The notes under the pieces were generated by a model. The model was not told where the DNA came from. It did no database searches and worked only from the letters and a program-made list of their open reading frames with translations. This document shows positions 1 to 8,299 of a stretch of 64,000 nt of DNA, piece after piece. Source of the DNA: Paramesorhizobium endophyticum. GTDB lineage: Bacteria; Pseudomonadota; Alphaproteobacteria; Rhizobiales; Rhizobiaceae. The translations under genes and the position numbers were made by a program. The number at the start of each line of letters is the position of its first letter. Positions within the stretch are counted from its first letter, which is position 1. The stretch is from the NCBI RefSeq assembly GCF_014640615.1, contig NZ_BMHH01000014.1, forward strand, positions 59,376 through 123,375, given 5' to 3'.

Positions 1-996
1 TTCGCCGGCATAGGGCGGGAAATAGAAGAAGTCCGCGTCTTCTCCCAGCTTTGTGCCCTCGGGGAAAAAGGACGAGATGAACTGTGCCTGATGCATCATG
101 TAGCATTTGGGCGGCAGCGCGAAGAGGCCGTTCGCGCCCTCGCGGAAATCCGTGGTCAGCACGCCTGCGGTGCCCCCGGCGACGAATTTCTCATTCCTGG
201 CGAACCAGCCGAATTCCTCGATGGCCTTGATCACCGCCGGATCGGTGAAGGGAATCTCGTTGCTGACCCACTTGTCATAGGTTTCCGGCGAGGCGGTGCG
301 CAGCATCATGTCTTCGACCCAGTCGGTTGCCGGCCAGCCGGTGGCGCCGCCTGAGCCGAGCGCGATGCACCAGGGCGTTTCGCCATTGGCGGCTATCTTC
401 TCGGTAAGCGCTTTCAACTCCTCCATCGTTTTGGGCACTTCATAGCCCGCATCCTCGAAATTCTCCGGGGAATACCAGACGAGCGATTTCAGATCCGCCT
501 TATAAGGGAAGGCGTAGAACTGCGTCTTGCCGTCCTTGCCCTTGTACTGTCCGAGCTGCGTCCAGGAATCGCCCGCCGCGTAGTTGTCGCGGACGAATTT
601 CTCCGTCTCCTCGCCGAGCGGCGTCAGCAGGCCCTTGGCGGCGAGATCGGCGATGAGGCCGGGCTGCGGCAGGACGGCGACATTGGGCGGGCTGCCGGCC
701 TGCGTGTCGATGACGATCTGCTGTTCGTAATTTTCCGACGAGGAATAGTTGAGTTTCGCGCCGGTCGCCTCCTCGAAATAGGCAGCGACGGACTTGAACA
801 GCGTCTCGTCCTCCCCGCGCCATGGGCCGAACACGGTCAGGCTCTGGCCTTTGAGATCGTGGGAGGATTTGAACTCCTCATAACTTTTCCAGTTGAACCG
901 CTGGTCCTCGCCAGGCTTGAACTTCAGGTCTGCCGCATGAGCGGAAATGGCGGTCATGAGAGCCGCAGCAACACCCCAGAGAATTGTTCTTCGCAT
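1..996 (-). CDS. aglE: Alpha-glucoside ABC transporter substrate-binding protein (AglE-like), 3' end outside window
   Basis: Periplasmic solute-binding protein that would deliver alpha-glucosides (sucrose, maltose, trehalose type) to an AglFGK importer. The ATG at 996 follows a GGGGAGGA ribosome site and opens a classical signal peptide ending around residues 20-22 (AHAADLKF). The mature start 'FKPGED', then 'FGPWRGEDETLF', 'YSSSENYEQQIVIDTQAGSP' and 'GSGGATGWPATDWVEDMMLR' match what I remember of rhizobial AglE. The frame stays open to base 1, giving 332 of an expected ~450 residues, so the C-terminus is cut by the window edge and not by mutation. It is divergent from the binding-protein gene at 1304. 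The ~307-bp gap between them carries palindromic operators. The rest of the agl operon should lie to the left. Substrate assignment is by family resemblance only. Confidence 0.85.
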   Translation of the reverse strand, partial: MRRTILWGVAAALMTAISAHAADLKFKPGEDQRFNWKSYEEFKSSHDLKGQSLTVFGPWRGEDETLFKSVAAYFEEATGAKLNYSSSENYEQQIVIDTQAGSPPNVAVLPQPGLIADLAAKGLLTPLGEETEKFVRDNYAAGDSWTQLGQYKGKDGKTQFYAFPYKADLKSLVWYSPENFEDAGYEVPKTMEELKALTEKIAANGETPWCIALGSGGATGWPATDWVEDMMLRTASPETYDKWVSNEIPFTDPAVIKAIEEFGWFARNEKFVAGGTAGVLTTDFREGANGLFALPPKCYMMHQAQFISSFFPEGTKLGEDADFFYFPPYAGE

Positions 997-1113
997 CGAA
1001 TGTCCTCCCCTCTTCGATCCACAAGATTAAGGACATATTGTCCGCAACCGAAAGTCAATGCAACGGCCGAAGAATGGTTCCCAAGCGAAGCCGACATTTT
1101 GCTACGCCGCAAA

Positions 1114-1133
1114 AATCTGTAACGTTACAGATT
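1114..1133. promoter_or_regulatory. LacI-family-type operator, perfect 20-bp palindrome
   Basis: The sequence aatctgtaacgttacagatt is its own reverse complement over 20 bases, with the central CG typical of LacI/GalR operators. It lies ~118 bp upstream of the aglE start and ~170 bp upstream of the start at 1304. An AglR-like LacI regulator is the natural candidate, but no lacI-type gene is in the window. The palindrome is seen; the binding protein is inferred. Confidence 0.65.
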
Positions 1134-1270
1134 CAGGAGCAGCGCATATGCAGCAAATTGCCTTGGAAAATTTATTCAATAATTTCAACATATAATGGGA
1201 AAATTGCGTTCAAAACGCCTTTCAAAGCCAATTCTTCCCTTGCATGTGCGGCTGTTTTCAATACGATAAC

Positions 1271-1284
1271 CTGAAACGTTTCAG
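1271..1284. promoter_or_regulatory. Second LacI-type palindromic operator, close to the start codon
   Basis: ctgaaacgtttcag is a perfect 14-bp palindrome with a central CG, ending 20 bp before the ATG at 1304 and just ahead of the GGGAGGA ribosome site. It differs from the 1114 site in the flanks (TGAAA against TGTAA), so the two may be read by different LacI regulators or with different affinity. Its position suits repression by blocking transcription of the rightward operon. Confidence 0.6.
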
Positions 1285-1303
1285 ATTTTGGGAGGATCAT
1301 CGG

Positions 1304-2545
1304 ATGCGTTATGGTTTGATTGCGGCTTTGTCCGCTTCGGTTGCATTTTCCAGCATTTCGCTTGCGCAGGCGGCCGACCTTGAGGTCACCCATTGGTGGA
1401 CCTCGGGCGGTGAAGCCGCTGCTGTTAAGGTGTTGGCGGAAGAGTTCAACAAGCTCGGTGGCGACAAATGGGTGGATGGCGCGCTGGCCGGCAGCGGCAG
1501 CGGTGCGCGTCCGATCATCGTCAGCCGTATTCTCGGGGGCAACCCGATGGGGGCTACCCAGCTTAACCATGGCCGCCAGGCAGAAGAACTGGTGCAGGCG
1601 GGCCTGATGACTGACCTTACCGAACTTGCGGAAAAGGAAGGCTGGCGGAATTTCATTCGCCCCTCCAGCCTGCTCGACTCCTGTACCTTTGAGGGCAAGC
1701 TCTATTGCGTGCCACTCAACATCCATTCCTGGGACTGGATGTGGACCAATCCGGAGGCCTTTAAGAAGGCGGGCGTCGAGCCGCCGAAGAACTGGGAGGA
1801 GTTCGTCGCCGCCGCGCCGAAGCTCAAGGAAAAAGGCATCACGCCGTTGGCGACCGGCGATGGCTGGCAGGTGAGCGGCATGTTCAACGTGATGACGGCT
1901 TCCCTTGGCGGCAAGGACCTTTATTTGAAGGTCAACAAGGACAAGGACCCCGAAGCCTTGCGCGGCCCGGAATTCAAGAAGGTCATCCAGGCGCTCGCCG
2001 ATGCGCGTTCCTTCGCCGATCCCGGTTATGTCGGACGCTCGTGGAACGAGGCGACCAACATGGTCATGACCGGCAAGGCAGGCGGCCAGATCATGGGCGA
2101 CTGGGCGCAGGGTGAGTTTACGTCCGCCGGCAAGGTCGCGGGCAAGGATTATGACTGCCTCCCGGGACTCGGCGATCACCCCGTGGTGGAATCCGGCGGC
2201 GATGCCATCTATTTCCCCAAGAACAAGGATCCTGAAGTCACCAAGGCGCAGCTGAAGCTCGCCAGCATGCTGGTTTCGAAGCAGGTGCAGGTTGCCTTCA
2301 ATCTTGCCAAGGGATCGATCCCGATCCGAGGTGATATCGACATGGCTTCCGCCAGCTCCTGCATGAAGAAGGGCATCGAGCTTCTCAAAAACCAGGACAA
2401 TATCATCCCTTCCGGCGATCAGTTGCGCGCGCCGGACACGCAGGGCCAGATCGAGAGCCTGATGGCGGAATTCTTCTCCAATCCTGACATGACCGTCGAC
2501 GACATGCAGGAGCGCTTCGCCGAGATCATGGAATCCGCTCACTAA
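1304..2545 (+). CDS. Sugar ABC transporter substrate-binding protein (glucose/mannose or mannoside type)
   Basis: Periplasmic family 1 sugar-binding protein of 413 residues. The ATG at 1304 has GGGAGGA upstream and gives a clean signal peptide (MRYGLIAALSASVAFSS.., cleavage near AQAADLEVTHWW). An in-frame codon 20 positions earlier would destroy the signal peptide, so it was rejected. The pattern 'THWWTSGGEAAAVKVLAEEF', 'PLNIHSWDWMW' and 'GDWAQGEF' resembles the glucose/mannose binders of Proteobacteria. It heads an operon with two permeases, an ATPase, a beta-mannosidase and two sugar-processing enzymes, so a mannose-containing beta-glycoside is the likeliest ligand. A GC-rich hairpin follows the stop, before the permease genes. 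Confidence 0.85.
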   Translation: MRYGLIAALSASVAFSSISLAQAADLEVTHWWTSGGEAAAVKVLAEEFNKLGGDKWVDGALAGSGSGARPIIVSRILGGNPMGATQLNHGRQAEELVQAGLMTDLTELAEKEGWRNFIRPSSLLDSCTFEGKLYCVPLNIHSWDWMWTNPEAFKKAGVEPPKNWEEFVAAAPKLKEKGITPLATGDGWQVSGMFNVMTASLGGKDLYLKVNKDKDPEALRGPEFKKVIQALADARSFADPGYVGRSWNEATNMVMTGKAGGQIMGDWAQGEFTSAGKVAGKDYDCLPGLGDHPVVESGGDAIYFPKNKDPEVTKAQLKLASMLVSKQVQVAFNLAKGSIPIRGDIDMASASSCMKKGIELLKNQDNIIPSGDQLRAPDTQGQIESLMAEFFSNPDMTVDDMQERFAEIMESAH

Positions 2546-2555
2546 GGTGAAGGAC

Positions 2556-2581
2556 GGGCGCGCGTTTCCGTAATCGCGCCC
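2556..2581 (+). promoter_or_regulatory. Intercistronic GC-rich hairpin between binding protein and permease genes
   Basis: GGGCGCG (2556-2562) pairs perfectly with CGCGCCC (2575-2581) across a 12-nt loop, 10 nt after the stop of the binding-protein gene. There is no U-tract, so it is more likely an mRNA-stabilising or attenuating element that lets the binding protein be made in excess over the permeases than a full terminator. That role is known for other periplasmic-binding-protein operons. Confidence 0.5.
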
Positions 2582-2605
2582 CCAAGCATTTCGGGGAGAC
2601 CGCCG

Positions 2606-3562
2606 ATGGCTGGCAGAAGCCTGCTTTTCCGCAATCTTAACGCCAAGGTGGCCGCGCTGCCGATGATCGCGACGGTGCTCGTGGTCTTTATCGGCTGCAC
2701 GCTGTGGACCGTGCTCTATTCCTTCACGTCCTCGCGCTCGCTGCCGATGCTGAATTTCGTCGGCTTCGACCAGTATACGCGGCTGTTCGGCGCGTCGCGC
2801 TGGGAAGTTTCGATCAAGAACCTTGCGATCTACGGGATTTTGTCACTGATTTTTTCCCTCGTCATCGGGTTCCTCCTCGCTGCGTTCATGGATCAGAAGA
2901 TCCGCTTCGAGAACGCCTTCCGCACGATCTTCCTCTATCCCTTTGCGCTGTCGCACATCGTCACCGGCCTCGTCTGGCAATGGATATTGAACCCGCTCGG
3001 CATCGAGAAGGTTGTGCGGGATTTGGGCTTCGAGAGCTTCAGCTTCGCGCTTCTCTCCAACCGCAATCTGGCGATCTATGCCATCGTCATCGCGGGGCTG
3101 TGGCAGGGAACGGGCCTCGTCATGGCGCTGATGCTGGCGGGCTTGCGCAATATCGATGAGGAAATCTGGAAGGCCGCGCGGGTCGACGGTATTCCCACAT
3201 GGAAGACCTATGTCTTCGTCGTCATTCCGATGATGCGCCCGGTCTTCATCACAACACTGGTGTTGATCGCGACGGGCATCGTCAAGCTCTACGACATAGT
3301 CGTCGCCATGACCAATGGCGGGCCGGGCATCTCCACGGAAGTTCCGGCGAAATATGTCTACGATTTCATGTTCGGCTGGGCCAATCTCGGCCAGGGGCTC
3401 GCCGCCTCTACCGTCATGCTCACCACCGTGCTGATCATCCTCGTTCCCTGGGCGATGCTGGAGTTCGGCGGAAAGAAGGGTGAACGCCGTCAGATCGCCA
3501 GGTTTCTCCCTCGACGGAAAGTGGTGCTAGAGCTAGGCGCCAAGAAAGCAGGGAGGGCCTGA
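2606..3562 (+). CDS. Sugar ABC transporter permease (MalF/UgpA type)
   Basis: Inner-membrane permease of 318 residues with about six hydrophobic helices, the first near residues 15-38. The cytoplasmic EAA loop is visible near residues 184-208 ('EEIWKAARVDGIPTWKTYVFVVIPMM' region, with the conserved A-x-x-D-G). It belongs to the binding-protein-dependent transport inner-membrane family and should pair with the permease at 3564 to form the channel, energised by the ATPase at 4481. It lies 60 bp after the binding-protein gene and one base before the next permease, so co-translation is likely. Its length is normal. Substrate specificity cannot be read from this subunit. Confidence 0.9.
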   Translation: MAGRSLLFRNLNAKVAALPMIATVLVVFIGCTLWTVLYSFTSSRSLPMLNFVGFDQYTRLFGASRWEVSIKNLAIYGILSLIFSLVIGFLLAAFMDQKIRFENAFRTIFLYPFALSHIVTGLVWQWILNPLGIEKVVRDLGFESFSFALLSNRNLAIYAIVIAGLWQGTGLVMALMLAGLRNIDEEIWKAARVDGIPTWKTYVFVVIPMMRPVFITTLVLIATGIVKLYDIVVAMTNGGPGISTEVPAKYVYDFMFGWANLGQGLAASTVMLTTVLIILVPWAMLEFGGKKGERRQIARFLPRRKVVLELGAKKAGRA

Positions 3563-3563
3563 G

Positions 3564-4484
3564 ATGGCGAACGCAACAATGGTTCAGGAACATACACGCT
3601 CCCATGCGGAGCCGTGGGGCACGCGACCCAAGCGGATGTTCTCGCCCCGGACCGTCATGGTCTATGGCGTCCTGATCGTATCGGCGCTCTATTACCTGCT
3701 GCCGCTCTATGTGATGGTGATGACCTCGCTGAAGGGCATGCCGGAAATCCGGCTCGGCAATATCTTCGCTCCGCCGGTCGAAGTCACCTTCGAACCGTGG
3801 GTGAAGGCGTGGAGCCAGGCCTGCACCGGCCTTTATTGCGAGGGCATTCGCACCGGCTTCTGGAACTCGGTGAAGATCACCATTCCAAGCGTGATCATCT
3901 CCGTCCTCATCGCCTCGGTGAATGGCTATGCGCTCTCCAACTGGAAGTTCAGGGGATCCGAAGTCTTCTTCACCATCCTGCTTTTCGGCGCGTTCATACC
4001 CTATCAGGTGATGCTCTATCCGCTCGTCATCATCACGCGTGAGTTGGGCATTTTCGGCACGCTCTCCGGGATCGTCGTCATCCACACCATCTTCGGCATG
4101 CCGATTCTGACGCTGCTCTTCCGCAATTACTTCGCAGCGCTGCCACCAGAACTGTTCAAGGCTGCGCGGGTGGACGGGGCGGGCTTCTGGCGCATCTTTC
4201 TGCAGATCATGCTGCCGATGTCGCTGCCGATCTTCGTCGTCGCCATCATCCTGCAGGTGACCGGCATATGGAACGACTTCCTGTTCGGCGTGATCTTCGC
4301 GGGCACGCAGAATTTCCCGATGACCGTGCAGCTCAACAACGTCGTGAACTCGGTTCAGGGCGTCAAGGAATACAATGTCAACATGGCCGCGACGATCCTC
4401 ACGGGCGCGGTGCCGCTTCTCATCTATTTCTTCTCCGGCCGCTATTTCGTCCGGGGCATTGCGGCGGGAGCGGTGAAGGGATGA
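3564..4484 (+). CDS. Sugar ABC transporter permease (MalG/UgpE type)
   Basis: Second channel subunit, 306 residues. It has an N-terminal cytoplasmic stretch, a first helix at about residues 28-55 ('GVLIVSALYYLLPLYVMV'), and the EAA motif in the C-terminal half ('LPPELFKAARVDGAGFWRIF'). It closes with the G-rich tail typical of MalG proteins ('VRGIAAGAVKG'). The ATG at 3564 follows GGGAGGGCCTGAG. Its TGA overlaps the ATG of the ATPase gene (ATGA at 4481), which indicates translational coupling. Confidence 0.9.
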   Translation: MANATMVQEHTRSHAEPWGTRPKRMFSPRTVMVYGVLIVSALYYLLPLYVMVMTSLKGMPEIRLGNIFAPPVEVTFEPWVKAWSQACTGLYCEGIRTGFWNSVKITIPSVIISVLIASVNGYALSNWKFRGSEVFFTILLFGAFIPYQVMLYPLVIITRELGIFGTLSGIVVIHTIFGMPILTLLFRNYFAALPPELFKAARVDGAGFWRIFLQIMLPMSLPIFVVAIILQVTGIWNDFLFGVIFAGTQNFPMTVQLNNVVNSVQGVKEYNVNMAATILTGAVPLLIYFFSGRYFVRGIAAGAVKG

Positions 4485-5587
4485 TGCTGATGAAGACCGA
4501 TACAAACTCCGGCACGAGCGTTTCGATCCGGGACCTGTCGCTGAATTTCGGCACGGTCAATGTGTTGAAAAAGCTCGATCTCGACATAAGCGAAGGCGAG
4601 TTCCTCGTGCTGCTCGGGCCCTCCGGCTGCGGCAAGTCCACATTGCTGAACTGCATCGCCGGGCTGCTGGACGTTTCCGAGGGGCAGATATTCATCAAGG
4701 GCAAGAACGTCACCTGGGAGGAGCCGAAGGACCGTGGCATTGGCATGGTGTTTCAGTCCTATGCGCTTTATCCGCAGATGACGGTGGAGAAGAACCTTTC
4801 CTTCGGCCTGCGCGTCGCGGGCGTGCCGAAGGATGAAATCAAGAAGCGCATTGCCCGCGCCGCCGAAATCCTGCAGATCGAGCCGTTTCTGCAGCGCAAG
4901 CCCTCAGCGCTTTCCGGCGGCCAGCGCCAGCGCGTGGCGATCGGGCGCGCACTGGTGCGCGATGTGGATGTTTTCCTCTTCGACGAACCGCTGTCGAACC
5001 TCGATGCGAAATTGCGCTCCGAGTTGCGCGTCGAGATCAAGCGCCTGCACCACAAGCTCGGCAACACCATGATCTACGTCACGCACGACCAGATCGAGGC
5101 GCTGACGCTTGCCGACCGCATCGCCGTCATGAAAGGCGGCGTGGTGCAGCAATTGGACGACCCGCTGACGATCTACAACAAGCCGCGCAATCTTTTCGTC
5201 GCAGGCTTCATCGGCTCACCGTCGATGAATTTTATCTCCGGAGTACTTGGCGATAAGGACGGCAAGCCGGTCTTCCGGTCCGACGCGCTTGAAATTGGGC
5301 TCGACGGCTATGAGGCGGGCGAGGCGCTGGCGCCGCGGCGCGAGGTGGTGTTGGGCGTGAGACCCGAGCATATCCGCATCGGCGGGGAGGGGGACGGTCA
5401 CGATGCGACTGTCGATCTCGAAGAACCTATGGGGGCGGACAGCCTCGTCTGGCTGAAGGCATCAGGCAAGCCGCTCTCCGTGCGCGTCGAATCCGGCAAG
5501 CGCTACCGCGCGGGCGATCAGGTCAAGCTGCATTTCAACGCGGGGATGGCTTCGCTGTTCGATGCGAAGACTGAGGAGCGGATTTGA
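4481..5587 (+). CDS. ABC transporter ATP-binding protein (MalK/UgpC type)
   Basis: Cytoplasmic ATPase of 368 residues that powers import. Walker A GPSGCGKST, Q-loop 'VFQSYALYPQMTV', signature 'LSGGQRQRV', Walker B 'VFLFDEPLSNLDAKLR' and the switch 'VTHD' are all intact. A C-terminal TOBE-like regulatory region follows ('LGVRPEHIRIGG'). The start at 4481 (MMLMKTD) overlaps the upstream stop by ATGA. A longer frame upstream lies inside the permease gene and was rejected. MalK-type ATPases are often shared between sugar porters, so this one could also serve the ATPase-less transporter at 38607-41870. Confidence 0.92.
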   Translation: MMLMKTDTNSGTSVSIRDLSLNFGTVNVLKKLDLDISEGEFLVLLGPSGCGKSTLLNCIAGLLDVSEGQIFIKGKNVTWEEPKDRGIGMVFQSYALYPQMTVEKNLSFGLRVAGVPKDEIKKRIARAAEILQIEPFLQRKPSALSGGQRQRVAIGRALVRDVDVFLFDEPLSNLDAKLRSELRVEIKRLHHKLGNTMIYVTHDQIEALTLADRIAVMKGGVVQQLDDPLTIYNKPRNLFVAGFIGSPSMNFISGVLGDKDGKPVFRSDALEIGLDGYEAGEALAPRREVVLGVRPEHIRIGGEGDGHDATVDLEEPMGADSLVWLKASGKPLSVRVESGKRYRAGDQVKLHFNAGMASLFDAKTEERI

Positions 5588-5599
5588 TGGCGCTGCGTA

Positions 5600-5777
5600 C
5601 CCTTCATCCGACCGCGCTACGCGCGGCCACCTTCTCCCACAAGGGGAGAAGGCCGAAGCACTGCATTTACCGCTCCCGCCAATCGCAGAGGCTTGTGGCT
5701 GGCAGTAAGGGCCGTGCCAAGCACCACCCTTCTCCCCTTGTGGGAGAAGGTGGCCGCGAAGCGGCCGGATGAGGGGT
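5600..5777. repeat. Inverted pair of a Rhizobiales-type intergenic repeat
   Basis: Two copies in inverted orientation: left arm 5600-5653 (cccttcatccg... then cttctcccacaaggggagaagg) and right arm 5727-5777 (cccttctccccttgtgggag... then cggatgagggg). Each arm also contains its own hairpin. The element fills the gap between the ATPase and beta-mannosidase genes. It could form a large stem in the operon mRNA. Similar single units occur near 26938, 36976 and 39914. Confidence 0.75.
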
Positions 5778-5815
5778 AGTGAGCAAGCCGCCTCGATGGC
5801 GGCGCAGCGAACTGG

Positions 5816-8296
5816 TTGATTATCGTGAACATACCCGCCCACCCAAACGCCAAAAACACCATCGACCTCGCCGGCGAGTGGCGCCTGCGCGATGCGAGCG
5901 GTCGCCATGGCCTGTCCATGGCGTTGCCGGGCGATGCTATATCGGCGCTCCACGCGGCGGGGGCCATCCCCGACCCCTATTTCGGCCGCAACGAATATGA
6001 TCTGCGCTGGATTGCCGAGGAGGATTGGCTGGTCAGCCGTACATTCGAAATACTGGCGGATGCGCCGCTTGATGAATGGGTTCTCGACCTCGACTATCTC
6101 GATACGGTCGCCGAAGTCAGGATCAACGGCAAAACCGTGCTGGAGGCTGCGAACAGTTTCCGGCGGTTCCGCGTGGACGTCTCCCATGCGCTCCAGCCGG
6201 GCGAAAACCGCATCGAAATCCTCTTCCGCTCCAATGTCCGGGCTGGACAGGCACTGCAGGAGGCGCAACCATTCTACGTGCCGTATCATGCGGGAAACTC
6301 CCCGATCCCGAACGGCAATATGCTGCGCAAGGTCCAGTGCCATTTCGGTTGGGACTGGAACATCGCCCTCGCGCCCTTCGGCCTTTACGGGGCAATCCGG
6401 CTCGAGCGTGTCGAGAATTTCCGTATCGCGCGGGTAGAGGTACAACAGCATCATGAGGATGGCGCTGTAAGGTTGGCCGTCGAGATAGAGGTGGATGCCC
6501 GGCGGGGCGAGACGATCCCCTATGTCATAACCTTTGATGGGCAGGCGATGTCGGGCCATCTGGATGGTTCTCCCGGCACGAACTGTCTGAGCGAAACCTT
6601 CACCATCCACGAGCCGAAGCTCTGGTGGCCGGCGGGGAGCGGCGCGCAGCAGCTTTATCCGCTCAAAATTCACCTCGGCGGGCTGACCGAAACCCGCCGC
6701 ATCGGCCTGTGCCGGATCGAACTGGTGACCGAACCCGACGAGGCGGGCCATCGTTTTCTCTTCCGCGTCAACGGGCGGGAAATCTTCTGCCGGGGCGCGA
6801 ACTGGATTCCGCAGGACGCGTTGCCGTCCCGCATAAACCCTCAGGCGACGCGCGATCTCCTCCAATCGGCCGTTGACGCCAACATGAACATGATCCGCGT
6901 CTGGGGCGGCGGGCTCTACGAACCGGATTGGTTCTACGATCTTTGTGACGAGCTGGGATTGATGGTCTGGCAGGACTTCATGTTCGCCTGCAATCTCTAT
7001 CCCTTCACGCCGGAATTCCTCGCGGAAGTGGATGAGGAAGTGCGCTATCAGGCGGCGCGGCTTTCGCACCACGCCTGCATCGCCCTCTGGTGCGGGGATA
7101 ATGAGCTGATCGGGGCGCTCAACTGGTTCGAGGAATCGCGCAAGAACCGCGACCGTTATCTCGTCAGCTATGACCGGCTCAACCGCACCATCGAGAGCGC
7201 GCTTAAAGAAACGCTGCCCGACGCCATCTGGTGGCCGTCCAGCCCGTCGCCGGGGCCGATGAGCTTCGGCGATGCCTGGCATGACGATTCCTCCGGCGAC
7301 ATGCATTTCTGGAGCGTCTGGCACGAAGGGAAATCCTTCCACGAATATAGGAACATCAATCCGCGCTTCTGTTCGGAATTCGGTTTCCAGTCCTTCCCGT
7401 CCATGTCCGTCATCCGCAGTTTCGCGGGTGATGACGATCTGAACATCGCCTCGCCTGTCATGGAGGCGCATCAGAAGAATGCGGGCGGCAATGCGCGCAT
7501 CGCCGAGACGATGTTCCGCTATTTCCGCTTTCCGGAAGGGTTCGAGAATTTCGTTTATCTGAGCCAGATCCAGCAGGGTCTGGCGATCCGCACGGCGGTC
7601 GAATATTGGCGCTCGCTGAAGCCACATTGCATGGGCGCGCTTTACTGGCAATTGAACGACACCTGGCCGGTGGCCTCCTGGTCGAGCCTTGACTATGGCG
7701 GCGGCTGGAAGGCGCTGCACTATATGGCGCGGCGCTTCTTCGCGCCGGTGACGATCAGCGCCATTCCCGATCCCGATGGACGGGAGGTGGTCTTCCATGC
7801 GGTCAACGACACGGCGCAGCCTGTCGATCTCGATCTGGAAATCCTCGCGCTCGACATGGCGGGCAGGGCGACGCCCTTGCAGCGCGCGCATCAGACGGTG
7901 CCGACCGACCGCGCGGTGGACATTGCCCGTGTCGCGCTCGATGCTATCCCCGAAGGCGCGATCCTGTTCTACCGCTGGTCCGCCTCTGATGGCAACGCTG
8001 GCTCGGATCATTTCGCGCCGGTTCCCTATAAGGCGCTGGCGCTGGAAAATCCCGGCATCAACATCTCCGTGACGCCTATCGGCGAAGGGCTGTTGATCAG
8101 CCTTGAGGCATCGGCCCTTGCGCTCTTCGTCATGCTCGAATGCGAAGCGCAAGGCCGGTTCTCCGACAATGCGCTCACCCTTTATCCCGGCCACGGCGCG
8201 ACGGTGAGCTTCACCGCCTCTCCGGAGGAAGCCGCCAAGGCGGCGGCGACGCTCGTGGTGCGCGATCTCAAATCCAGTTCATCGAAAAGGACGTGA
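5816..8296 (+). CDS. Glycoside hydrolase family 2, beta-mannosidase
   Basis: Cytoplasmic exo-glycosidase of ~826 residues that releases non-reducing beta-D-mannosyl units from imported oligosaccharides. Domain order is a jelly-roll sugar-binding domain (about 15-200), an Ig-like domain (205-300), a TIM barrel (about 310-620) and C-terminal beta domains. Acid/base Glu430 lies in 'WCGDNEL' and nucleophile Glu521 in 'FCSEFGFQSFPS'; 'MIRVWGGGLYEPDWFYDLCDE' is characteristic of GH2 mannosidases. There is no signal peptide. The start is uncertain: TTG at 5816 or GTG at 5825, neither with a strong ribosome site, because a repeat element has inserted just upstream. It stops 3 bp before the next gene. 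Beta-mannosidase fits better than beta-galactosidase, but specificity is inferred. Confidence 0.88.
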   Translation: MIIVNIPAHPNAKNTIDLAGEWRLRDASGRHGLSMALPGDAISALHAAGAIPDPYFGRNEYDLRWIAEEDWLVSRTFEILADAPLDEWVLDLDYLDTVAEVRINGKTVLEAANSFRRFRVDVSHALQPGENRIEILFRSNVRAGQALQEAQPFYVPYHAGNSPIPNGNMLRKVQCHFGWDWNIALAPFGLYGAIRLERVENFRIARVEVQQHHEDGAVRLAVEIEVDARRGETIPYVITFDGQAMSGHLDGSPGTNCLSETFTIHEPKLWWPAGSGAQQLYPLKIHLGGLTETRRIGLCRIELVTEPDEAGHRFLFRVNGREIFCRGANWIPQDALPSRINPQATRDLLQSAVDANMNMIRVWGGGLYEPDWFYDLCDELGLMVWQDFMFACNLYPFTPEFLAEVDEEVRYQAARLSHHACIALWCGDNELIGALNWFEESRKNRDRYLVSYDRLNRTIESALKETLPDAIWWPSSPSPGPMSFGDAWHDDSSGDMHFWSVWHEGKSFHEYRNINPRFCSEFGFQSFPSMSVIRSFAGDDDLNIASPVMEAHQKNAGGNARIAETMFRYFRFPEGFENFVYLSQIQQGLAIRTAVEYWRSLKPHCMGALYWQLNDTWPVASWSSLDYGGGWKALHYMARRFFAPVTISAIPDPDGREVVFHAVNDTAQPVDLDLEILALDMAGRATPLQRAHQTVPTDRAVDIARVALDAIPEGAILFYRWSASDGNAGSDHFAPVPYKALALENPGINISVTPIGEGLLISLEASALALFVMLECEAQGRFSDNALTLYPGHGATVSFTASPEEAAKAAATLVVRDLKSSSSKRT

Positions 8297-8299
8297 AAA

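Larger units (their letters stand above)
997..1303. promoter_or_regulatory. Divergent intergenic region between aglE and the mannoside-type operon
   Basis: This A+T-rich 307-bp gap contains no convincing gene. It must carry the promoters of both divergent operons. A perfect TATAAT hexamer is at 1191-1196, reading rightward, but no good -35 lies at the usual spacing. Two perfect palindromes with a central CG (1114-1133 and 1271-1284) are listed separately. Short open frames over this gap show no domain or ribosome site and were dropped. Confidence 0.6.

Noticed and set aside
1172..2542. Long minus-strand frame over the binding-protein gene at 1304
   Set aside because: No ribosome site and no recognisable family. 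The plus-strand frame has a signal peptide and family motifs.
5462..8194. A 910-codon open frame on the minus strand across the beta-mannosidase gene
   Set aside because: It is an antisense shadow caused by high G+C third positions. Its translation is Arg/Asp/His-rich with no domain, while the plus strand encodes a complete GH2 enzyme with both catalytic Glu.
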